A stretch of 64,000 nucleotides of DNA from Micromonospora chokoriensis. Lineage in GTDB: Bacteria > Actinomycetota > Actinomycetes > Mycobacteriales > Micromonosporaceae. Positions 55,880-64,000 of the stretch are shown one piece after another. The notes below the pieces were generated by a model. That model saw only the letters and a program-made list of their open reading frames with translations. It had not been told where the DNA came from and ran no database searches. Within the stretch, counting starts at the first letter, position 1, and every line of letters starts with the position of its first letter. Position numbers and translations under genes: made by a program. The stretch lies in NCBI RefSeq assembly GCF_000718555.1, contig NZ_JOAN01000004.1, forward strand, positions 1 to 64,000, in the 5' to 3' direction.

Positions 55880-55908
55880 AGCCTACGCGAAGGTTACCCA
55901 GCAGTAAC
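55880..55908 (-). promoter_or_regulatory. promoter and GTTAC-N6-GTAAC operator of the EtfD-like gene
   Basis: Operator GTTAC-CCAGCA-GTAAC at 55893-55908. On the minus strand the -35 TTACTG lies inside it and a -10 TAGGCT is 16 bases further (55880-55885). Repressor binding here would block RNA polymerase. Same arms and spacing as at 34443-34458. Confidence 0.75.
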
Positions 55909-55955
55909 GTGAGTCATCTCGCAGTAGGCCACGCTGCCTGCGGACACCATAGGGG

Positions 55956-55982
55956 GCCCCGCCCGATCCTGCCGGGCAGGGC
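55956..55982 (-). terminator. hairpin downstream of crgA
   Basis: GCCCCGCCCG pairs with CGGGCAGGGC with one mismatch around a 7-base loop, in the gap after the crgA stop. Confidence 0.6.
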
Positions 55983-56043
55983 TCGACGGAGTGACGGACG
56001 GAGTGACGCTAGACCGCCGACGCGACGGTCGAGTCGGGTCGGC

Positions 56044-56307
56044 TCAGCGCCAGCGGGAGAGCAGCCCCAGCGAGGCGACCATCATTCCGAAGCCAACGGC
56101 GAGGTTCCAGTAACCCCACGCCATGACCGGGTACTCCTGCTCGGACAGGTAGTAGAGCACCAGCCAGCCGATCCCGACGACGATCAAGGCGACCGCAGTG
56201 ATCGGCAACCACACCGGGCTAGGCTTGCGCGACGATGACGTCGTCGTCGGACGGACGTCCGTCGGCGGCGTGTACACCTTCTTCTTACGGACCTGAGACT
56301 TGGGCAC
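56044..56307 (-). CDS. crgA: cell division protein CrgA
   Basis: 87 residues. Starts MPKSQVRKKKVYTPP, has two transmembrane helices (PITAVALIVVGIGWLVLYYL and NLAVGFGMMVASLGLL) and a very short C terminus, all typical. It helps recruit FtsI and regulate septation. Located as usual beside the DUF881-pabA-pknB group and divergent from it. Confidence 0.96.
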   Translation of the reverse strand: MPKSQVRKKKVYTPPTDVRPTTTSSSRKPSPVWLPITAVALIVVGIGWLVLYYLSEQEYPVMAWGYWNLAVGFGMMVASLGLLSRWR

Positions 56308-56528
56308 GGCGCTCTCCAGAGGGGTGACGACCTCGTCCGGCCTGACAACCGGGCGCGGAGGCGACGGTCCATGGCCAATAATGTTCGACAGCTAGCGTAG
56401 TCCCGATTGCCCGTCCGGACCACGAATGGGGTCAGGCCGGTGCACGGAGTGACCGAAACAGGCGGGACTGTTCGCTTCACCGGCCCCGCCGGCACGGCCT
56501 GATCCCCGACACGCGGAAGGAACGCTCG

Positions 56529-57329
56529 GTGGAGTACACATCCGGCGCAACCTCCTGGCAGAAGGTCCTCCGACGGGCCGCCGCCGGGTTGCTGCCCCGG
56601 CGACCGCGTCAACGCCGTCCGGGCTGGTCGATCGGGGTGCCGCTGATCGCCGCGGCGGCCGGGTTGCTCTTCACCACCACCGCGACCACCGCAGGCGGCA
56701 CCGCCCTGCGCGAAGACCGGCGACCCCAGCTCAACCAGCTCATCGAGGACCGACGCGAACAGGTGGCGGCCAGCGAGCGTCGCGCCGCCACGCTGCGCGA
56801 CGAGGTCGAGCAGCGGACCAACACCCTCGCCGGCTCGGACGTCCCGATCAAGGATCAGCAGAATCGCGCCCAGGGCAGCGTCCAGGCCGCCGGGTTCACC
56901 GCCCTCAGCGGGTCGGGGGTCACGGTCGAGTTGAACGACGCGCCACAGCTCGACCAGACGCAGTCGGACGCCAGCAACGATGACCTGGTGGTGCACCAGG
57001 GAGACGTCCAAGCGGTGGTCAACGCGCTGTGGGCCGGCGGGGCCGAAGCCATGTCAATCATGAATGTCCGCGTGCTCACTACCAGCGCGGTACGCTGCGT
57101 CGGTAACACCCTGCTACTTCATGGTCGGGTGTACTCCCCACCGTTCAAGATCGTAGCGATCGGCGATCCCGCTGCCCTCCAGCAGGCCCTCGCCAGCTCT
57201 GAGGGAGTCCGGTTGTTCAAGGACGCGGTCGACGACTACCAGCTCGGCTACAAGGAGACGGCCTCCACGGTGCGAGTTCCCGCATTCGAGGATTCCACCG
57301 CCCTGCGCTCGGCTACGGTGCCCAGATGA
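56529..57329 (+). CDS. DUF881 family protein
   Basis: 266 residues. One N-terminal membrane helix ([20 protein letters not shown]), a coiled coil (about 60-100), then the DUF881 domain with [13 protein letters not shown] and [21 protein letters not shown]. The conserved neighbour of crgA and pknB in actinobacteria. Presumed divisome- or envelope-linked. It overlaps the sortase gene by 4 bases (ATGA). Confidence 0.9.
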   Translation: MEYTSGATSWQKVLRRAAAGLLPRRPRQRRPGWSIGVPLIAAAAGLLFTTTATTAGGTALREDRRPQLNQLIEDRREQVAASERRAATLRDEVEQRTNTLAGSDVPIKDQQNRAQGSVQAAGFTALSGSGVTVELNDAPQLDQTQSDASNDDLVVHQGDVQAVVNALWAGGAEAMSIMNVRVLTTSAVRCVGNTLLLHGRVYSPPFKIVAIGDPAALQQALASSEGVRLFKDAVDDYQLGYKETASTVRVPAFEDSTALRSATVPR

Positions 57330-59203
57330 GCGGGCCGGACGAGCGTCGCGACGGGCGACACCGCAACCAGAGCGACGAGCTGACCGACTTCCTGCCCAAG
57401 GTCGACCGGCCCGAGTCGGCACCCGCCCGGCCGACCCCGGCCAGCAACTGGCCCGAGCCGGTGCTGCCCGCACGGCCCGGCACGGCGCGACCACCGGCCA
57501 CCCCGGAGCCTCCCCGCACGCCGGAGCCTCCCCGGGCTGCTCAACCTCCTCGGGCGACTGAACCGGCCCGGGCTGCTGAGCCTCCCCGAACGGCCGAGCC
57601 TGCGGGCTTGCCGCACCCGACGCGGCCGAACGCCGGCCAAGCGGAGCCGACGGGCCGCCCGGCCGTCGAAGCTCCGCCACCCTGGCCGGGCGCCGCCGCA
57701 GCGTTCCCGGGTGCCGCCGCAGCGTTCCCGGGTGCCGCCGCAGCGTTCCGGGTGAGCCCGCACGGCGTTCCCCCCGCGTCCACCCCGGGCCGACCGACCG
57801 CCACCAGCCAGGGCCCGGATCGGCCCGCTGCCCCCGGCAACGCCCCGACCCGACCCCCCACGCCCGGTGCCGCCCCCAGCCGGCCAACCACGCCGAGCGC
57901 CGCGCCGACCCACCCGCCGAGCGCCGCGCCGACCCACCCGCCGACCGCCCCGACCCGGCCAGCCGCGCCGACCCACCCGCCGGCCGCCGCAATCCCGCCC
58001 GGTGTCGCCCCCGCCCGGCCAGCCACGCCGAGCGCCGCGCCGACCCAACCGCCGGCCGCCCCGACCCGCCCGGCTACGCCCGGGGGGTCGCCGATGCCGA
58101 CCCGGCCGACGGCCTCCGACACTCCGAGCTGGCCCCCTTCGCCCATCCCCTCGACCCCGCCGGTGGCCGACTCTCCGACCGCGTACATCCCGCAGGTCTC
58201 CGCTCGGCCCACGGGCCCCACCGGCTCCCCGGCCACCCCGGTCTCACCGGCTGGCCCTGACCGCGTCGCAGCGGACGGGCCGGAGGGCTTCGCGGCGAGC
58301 GGGCTGGGCCGCGTCCCGCCGACCGCTGGATGGGATCGCTACGCGGACCCGTCCACCACCGCGCTGATGGGTGCCGTCCCCCGCACGCCGGCCCCCGAGC
58401 AGACGACCGGCGACAACCCCGCCGACCCTCCCGAGCCCAGACGCGGCGAACGGGTGATCCAACTCCGGCCGCACCAGACCGGCGAGGGCTACAAGAGCGT
58501 CTACTCCGAGCTCACCCGCCCGTCGTTCGGCTCACGGCTGCGCACCGGCGTCCGCGTCACCGGTGAGATCCTGATCACCTTCGGCCTGGTGGTCCTCCTC
58601 TTCGCCGGCTACGAGGTCTGGGGCAAGTCGGCCATCGTCGACGCCCACCAGAACGAGCTCACCGATCAACTGGCGCAGGAGTGGGCCCCGACCGACGACC
58701 CGACTGTCGTTCCGTCGGCGGGCCCGAGCGTCAAACCGTCCCCGCCGGTGCGCGGCAAGCCGCTCGCGGGCCTCTACATCCCCAAGCTCGACAAGAACTG
58801 GGTCGTCGTCGAGGGCGTGGCGCAGGAGGACATCCGCTTCGCCCCGGGCCACTACCCGACCAGCGCGCTCCCCGGCCAGGTGGGCAACTTCTCCGTCGCC
58901 GGCCACCGCAACCGGGCCACCTTCTGGAGCCTGGACGAGCTGGGTGACGGCGACCCGATCGTGGTCGAGAGCAAGACCGACTGGTACGTCTATCGGGTGT
59001 CGGAGTCGCGGATCGTCAAGCCGACGCAGGTCGAGGTGGTGGCACCGGTGCCCGGCGAGCCGGACAAGAAGCCGACCAAGCGGATGCTCACCCTCACCAC
59101 GTGCAACCCGAAGTTCGACAACTACCAGCGCCTGATCATCCACGCCGAGCTGGACCGCACCCAACCCAAGTCCGCGGGCCGCCCGGCGGAGCTGGGAGGC
59201 TGA
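57326..59203 (+). CDS. class E sortase with very long proline-rich cytoplasmic region
   Basis: 625 residues. The first 385 or so are Pro/Ala/Thr-rich, with tandem repeats: PGAAAAF three times (57686-57748) and [12 protein letters not shown] units near 57895-57950. Then come one membrane helix ([19 protein letters not shown]) and the sortase domain. Catalytic His is in [11 protein letters not shown], Cys in TLTTCNPKF and Arg in [11 protein letters not shown]. Class E sortases anchor LAxTG-type proteins. No such substrate is seen in the window. Confidence 0.88.
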   Translation: MSGPDERRDGRHRNQSDELTDFLPKVDRPESAPARPTPASNWPEPVLPARPGTARPPATPEPPRTPEPPRAAQPPRATEPARAAEPPRTAEPAGLPHPTRPNAGQAEPTGRPAVEAPPPWPGAAAAFPGAAAAFPGAAAAFRVSPHGVPPASTPGRPTATSQGPDRPAAPGNAPTRPPTPGAAPSRPTTPSAAPTHPPSAAPTHPPTAPTRPAAPTHPPAAAIPPGVAPARPATPSAAPTQPPAAPTRPATPGGSPMPTRPTASDTPSWPPSPIPSTPPVADSPTAYIPQVSARPTGPTGSPATPVSPAGPDRVAADGPEGFAASGLGRVPPTAGWDRYADPSTTALMGAVPRTPAPEQTTGDNPADPPEPRRGERVIQLRPHQTGEGYKSVYSELTRPSFGSRLRTGVRVTGEILITFGLVVLLFAGYEVWGKSAIVDAHQNELTDQLAQEWAPTDDPTVVPSAGPSVKPSPPVRGKPLAGLYIPKLDKNWVVVEGVAQEDIRFAPGHYPTSALPGQVGNFSVAGHRNRATFWSLDELGDGDPIVVESKTDWYVYRVSESRIVKPTQVEVVAPVPGEPDKKPTKRMLTLTTCNPKFDNYQRLIIHAELDRTQPKSAGRPAELGG

Positions 59204-59207
59204 CCCG

Positions 59208-59489
59208 ATGTACGCGTTCATTTGGCGCAGGCTGCCGTTCGGCCTGGCCGGAAAGCTGACCGGCTCGGTGATGCTGGTGGCCGCCACGGTGGCCCTGCTG
59301 TGGTATTTCGCCTTCCCATGGGCCGAGCCCTTGCTGCCCTTCGACGACGTGCAGGTCGAGTCCGGCGTACCCGCCGAGACCGGTGGCGGCGGCGAGCCGG
59401 TGACCGGGGAGACCCCGACCGGCGACGAGCACGAGCTGCCGTACGACACCGACCAGAACAACCCAGCGCCTCCCTCCCCGAGCAGGTGA
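59208..59489 (+). CDS. small single-span membrane protein of the sortase cluster
   Basis: 93 residues starting MYAFIWRRLPFGLAGKL, one helix (VMLVAATVALLWYFAFPWAE), then an acidic, Gly-rich tail outside. Starts 4 bases after the sortase stop and ends in the start region of pabA, so it is co-translated. Conserved position in actinobacterial kinase clusters. Function unknown. Confidence 0.82.
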   Translation: MYAFIWRRLPFGLAGKLTGSVMLVAATVALLWYFAFPWAEPLLPFDDVQVESGVPAETGGGGEPVTGETPTGDEHELPYDTDQNNPAPPSPSR

Positions 59490-59491
59490 CC

Positions 59492-60142
59492 ATGCGCGTC
59501 CTGGTGATCGACAATTACGACTCCTTCGTCTTCAACCTGGTGCAATACCTGGGCCAGCTCGGCGTGGACTGCGAGGTCCGCCGCAACGACGAGATCGACG
59601 TCGCCGAGGTGGGCACGGTTGGCGCGGACGGCATCCTGCTGTCGCCCGGGCCGGGCAGCCCCGACCGGGCCGGCATCTGCCTGGACGTCATTCGGGAGTA
59701 CGCGGGCAAGCTGCCGATCTTCGGGGTCTGCCTCGGCCACCAGGCGATCGGCGAAGCCTTCGGGGCGACCGTGACGCGCGCACCTGAGCTGCTGCACGGC
59801 AAGACCTCCGAGGTACGGCACAACTCGGTCGGTGTGCTCGCCGGTCTGCCCGACCCGTTCACCGCCACCCGGTACCACTCACTCGCCGTGCTGCCCGAGA
59901 CGCTCCCGGACGAGCTGGAGGTCACCGGCTGGACCGGCTCCGGCGTGGTGATGGCGATGCGGCACCGGACGCTGCCCATCGAAGGCGTCCAGTTCCACCC
60001 GGAGTCGGTGCTCACCGAGGGGGGTCACCTGATGCTTGCCAACTGGCTGGCCAGTTGCGGTCACCCGGATGCGCTGGAACGCGCACCCGCGCTCGCCGCC
60101 GAGGTCGATGCCCGTCGTCGCGCGGCCTTCGCCACCGCCTGA
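59492..60142 (+). CDS. pabA: aminodeoxychorismate/anthranilate synthase glutamine amidotransferase
   Basis: 216 residues, class I GATase. Catalytic Cys is in FGVCLGHQAIG, and His and Glu are in VQFHPESVLT. Also LVIDNYDSFVFN at the start. It delivers ammonia to PabB or TrpE. Mycobacterial orthologues beside pknB are called trpG. ATG 59492, or GTG 59486 overlapping the previous stop. Confidence 0.94.
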   Translation: MRVLVIDNYDSFVFNLVQYLGQLGVDCEVRRNDEIDVAEVGTVGADGILLSPGPGSPDRAGICLDVIREYAGKLPIFGVCLGHQAIGEAFGATVTRAPELLHGKTSEVRHNSVGVLAGLPDPFTATRYHSLAVLPETLPDELEVTGWTGSGVVMAMRHRTLPIEGVQFHPESVLTEGGHLMLANWLASCGHPDALERAPALAAEVDARRRAAFATA

Positions 60143-60184
60143 GACCAGACCGCCGGTGGTAGCCCGGGGGCGGGAGCCGGTCGC

Positions 60185-60871
60185 TCAGCGCCGCAGCGCC
60201 TCCTGGATCGCGGGATCCGCAGGCGAGCGCACCGCGGGCGGTCGGCTTCGGACCGCGTCCCACGCCGCCTTGCCGCTGGCGAAGTAGTCCCGGACCGACT
60301 TCTCGGCGAGCAGGGCGGCGCCGCAACCGTCACAGCGGGCCACCACCCCGTCGACGTCGAGGCCGAGGTGCCGGCACAGCGTCACCGCCCGGGACAGGTG
60401 GTAGGACTGGGTGACGATCAGGGCCCGCTCGACGCCGTACACCTCGCGTGCTCGCGCGCAAGTGTCGTAGGTGTCCAGGCCGAACGGGTCGGCCACCACC
60501 CGACCCGGGTCGACACCGCGCTCGGCGAGGTACGTCGTCATCACCGCCGGCTCGTCGCCCGACGCGCCGCCGCCGTCACCCGACACGAGGACGACCTTGG
60601 CCCGCCCGCTGGTCACCAACTCGGCGGCGGTGTCCAGGCGGCCGGCGAGCCGGTCCCCCGGCCGCTGCCGATCGGCTGCCACCTCGGTGCCGAGGACGAT
60701 CACCACGTCGGCGGTCGGCGCATCGGCCTCGGCGTAGACGTGGCCGCGTGCCGCGAGCATCGTCCAGAGCCACGGGGCGCTGGCGAGCACCAGCACGACG
60801 AGGCCAAGGACGGCCAGGCGGCGGAGGCGGCGGGGCCACCGCCGCACCGAGGGCACTTCCACGTCAGTCAT
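60185..60871 (-). CDS. SanA/YdcF-like DUF218 membrane protein
   Basis: 228 residues. One N-terminal helix (LRRLAVLGLVVLVLASAPWL) followed by a DUF218 domain: DVVIVLGTEV, VLVSGDGGG, DTYDTCARAREVYG and TQSYHLSRAVTLC. SanA-type proteins affect envelope permeability and vancomycin tolerance. It stands between pabA and pknB, where most actinobacteria have no gene, and is convergent with pabA. Confidence 0.88.
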   Translation of the reverse strand: MTDVEVPSVRRWPRRLRRLAVLGLVVLVLASAPWLWTMLAARGHVYAEADAPTADVVIVLGTEVAADRQRPGDRLAGRLDTAAELVTSGRAKVVLVSGDGGGASGDEPAVMTTYLAERGVDPGRVVADPFGLDTYDTCARAREVYGVERALIVTQSYHLSRAVTLCRHLGLDVDGVVARCDGCGAALLAEKSVRDYFASGKAAWDAVRSRPPAVRSPADPAIQEALRR

Positions 60872-60892
60872 GTCAGTGCCCTCGGTTGTGGC

Positions 60893-62709
60893 CTAGTCCT
60901 GAGAAGGCCGACTCGGCGGGGGCGGGAACGGCAGGCCGAGGCCGCCCCCAGTGCCAGGAGAGGTCGGTGTGCCCGTCGGCGTGCCGGTCGGCGTCACGGT
61001 GGGCGTCGGGTCGACCACCGGCTCGGGAATGCCGATCTCGATGGTGACCGTCTTGTCCTTGGCGAGTTCGGTGCCCGGTGCCGGGTTCTGCTTCTCGACC
61101 CGCCCGGCACGATCGGCTGGCACCTCGTCACCGTCGCGGAACGAGACCTTGTAGCCCGCCTCGCGAAGCTCCCGGGCAGCCTCGTCCTTGGTGGAGTTGA
61201 GCACGTTGGGCACCTTGCTGACGTTGCCCCGGGAGACCTCGACGACCACCTTGCTGTCCTGCGGGAGGGTCGTCCCCGACGGCGGGGTCAGCTTGGTGAC
61301 GATCCCCTCCTGCGCGGGGTTGTCGACCTTCTTCTCCTCGACCTTCAACCCCAGGCGCTCGAGCTGGGGCTTCACGTTGTCAATCTGAGAGTTGACCAGG
61401 CCAGGGGGGATCGTCACATCCGGCTTGCCGCCACAGATCTGGAGGGTCACCGTGCTTAGCGGCTTCAGCGTTGTGCCCGGAGCAGGATTCTGCTGGGCAA
61501 CGGTGCCCTTGGTGCAGTCGTTCGTCAGGACCGGGTCGCCCACCTGCGGCTTGAATCCCAGGTTGGTGATCTCGGCGATCGCCACGTCCCGGGTCTTGCC
61601 GGCGAGGGTGGGCACCGACTTCAGGTCCTTGTCTTTCTGCTGACTCCACAGCAGGGCGGCGACCAGGGCGATCACCGCCAGCACGCCGACCGCGCTGAAC
61701 GTCGCGATCAGCCAGGAGGACGCCTTGCGTTGACGCGGGTCGCCCACCCGGGCCGGGATCTGCCGGGTCTGCTGCCCACCGGCGGGTGGCGGATAGCCGC
61801 CCCCACCGCCGGCCGGGCCCATCGCCACCGTCTCCGCCTCGCGCAGCACCGGAGTGGCCAGCACGGGCCGGCCGGCGGCGGCGCGGAGCAGGTCGGCACG
61901 CATTTCACCGGCGCTCTGGTAGCGGTTGAGCGGGTTCTTCGACAGCGCCTTGAGCACGATCGCATCGATGGCCGGGGTGACGTCCGGGTTGATGTCGCTC
62001 GGCGTCGGCGGCGTCTCCCGTACGTGCTGGTACGCCACGCTGACCGGGCTGTCTCCGACGAACGGCGGGTGCCCGCAGACCAGCTCGAAGAGCACGCAGC
62101 CGGCCGCGTACACATCGGAGCGTGCGTCGACGGCCTCGCCACGGGCCTGCTCCGGGGAGAGATATTGGGCCGTGCCGATCACCGCGCTGGTCTGCGTCAT
62201 GGTGGTCGCACCGCTGGCCAGCGCGCGGGCGATGCCGAAGTCCATCACCTTGACCTGGCCGGTCTGGGTGAGCATCACGTTGCCGGGCTTGATGTCCCGG
62301 TGGATGATGCCGTGCCGGTGGCTGAACTCCAGAGCGGCACACATGTCAGCGCAGATCTCCAGCGCCCGGCGAGGCTGTAGCCGCCCCTCGGCGCCGAGGA
62401 CCTCCTTCAAGGTCCGCCCGTTGACGAACTCCATGACGATGAACGGCAGCGTCTCGCCGGTCGGCGCGGTCTCCTCGCCGGTGTCGTAGACCGCCACGAT
62501 CGCCGGGTGGTTGAGCGAGGCAGCGTTCTGCGCCTCCCGACGGAACCGCATCTGGAACGTCGCGTCCCGGGCAAGGTCGGTGCGGAGCATCTTGATCGCG
62601 ACGTCCCGACCGAGCCGGAGATCGCGACCACGGTGCACCTCGGCCATGCCGCCATAGCCGAGCAGCTCGCCGACCTGGTACCTGCCACCGAGCAGGCGGG
62701 CCTGCGCTG

Positions 62710-62713
<4 letters not shown>
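60893..62713 (-). CDS. pknB: serine/threonine protein kinase PknB with PASTA domains
   Basis: 606 residues. Kinase domain (about 10-275) with GYGGMAEVH, catalytic Lys in VAIKML, HRDIKPGN and DFGIA. A short linker, one membrane helix (IATFSAVGVLAVIALVAALL), and three extracellular PASTA domains (about 380-570) follow, then a Pro/Thr/Gly tail. M. tuberculosis PknB has four PASTA units. It senses muropeptides or lipid II and controls wall synthesis and division. ATG overlaps the pknA stop by 4 bases. Confidence 0.96.

Positions 62714-64000
<1,287 letters not shown>

Noticed and set aside
53428..56238. 936-residue plus-strand frame opposite the EtfD and CorC genes
   Set aside because: The Fe-S motifs and membrane helices of the minus-strand gene are decisive. 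The plus frame is rich in Leu/Gly/Arg/His without motifs.

Overview
The window is about 64 kb of very GC-rich DNA with dense, short-gapped genes and many GTG starts. The gene content is typical of a filamentous actinobacterium: dnaK-grpE-dnaJ-hspR with HAIR operators, crgA-DUF881-sortase E-pabA-pknB-pknA, class-III-type PASTA kinases, F420/LLM oxidoreductase, LppU-like protein and NlpC/P60 hydrolases. Gene order and several dispersed short palindromes suggest the family Micromonosporaceae, most likely Micromonospora or a close relative. The genus is inferred, because no rRNA or other decisive marker is present. No prophage, transposase, CRISPR array or biosynthetic gene cluster is visible, and the window reads as core chromosome with small accessory patches.

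Layout, left to right. 1-12 kb: heat-shock block on the minus strand (clpB, then hspR-dnaJ-grpE-dnaK). It is interrupted by a TetR/epoxide hydrolase divergent pair and a two-gene K+/H+ antiporter (KhtT/KhtU type). clpB and dnaK both carry HspR-type inverted repeats (HAIR) upstream. 12-17.8 kb: two overlapping membrane-associated GTPase genes, an unknown protein and a proline-rich surface protein. 18-22 kb: three-gene 2-oxoacid dehydrogenase operon (E1 alpha, E1 beta, E2), whose E2 linker contains an in-frame palindromic repeat. 22-28 kb: a 45-residue protein, a very large low-complexity LppU-like membrane protein, a frameshifted small gene, and a thioredoxin/NHL protein. 28-31 kb: pxpB-pxpC-pxpA (5-oxoprolinase) and a hemolysin III protein. 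31-34.5 kb: two DUF6458 paralogues flanking sixA, then a FadE5-like acyl-CoA dehydrogenase. 34.5-45 kb: small regulatory and metabolic genes (SpoIIE-type phosphatase, RlpA-like protein, phosphoribosyltransferase, ASCH, F420 enzyme, two DHFR-fold proteins, VOC, TetR with reductase, S66 peptidase, methyltransferase, 2'-5' RNA ligase-like). 45-51 kb: tRNA-Gly(CCC), a PPOX-fold protein, dcd, and a peptidoglycan-hydrolase group of two NlpC/P60 endopeptidases around a transglycosylase-amidase. The first of these genes is preceded by a c-di-AMP (ydaO) riboswitch. 51-56 kb: two CNNM/CorC transporters downstream of an EtfD-like Fe-S quinone reductase. 56-64 kb: the cell-division and Ser/Thr-kinase cluster, with pknA running off the right edge.

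How the parts connect. HspR and DnaK probably form one regulon with clpB. The FadE-type dehydrogenase at 32.6-34.4 kb and the EtfD-type electron acceptor at 53.6-55.9 kb lie 19 kb apart but share a GTTAC-N6-GTAAC operator, which suggests one repressor controls both ends of the beta-oxidation electron path. Many genes show a TANNNT box 6-7 bases before the start codon, the signature of leaderless transcripts. Perfect hairpins separate most transcription units. Short imperfect palindromes of 68-75 bp form at least three sequence families in this window.
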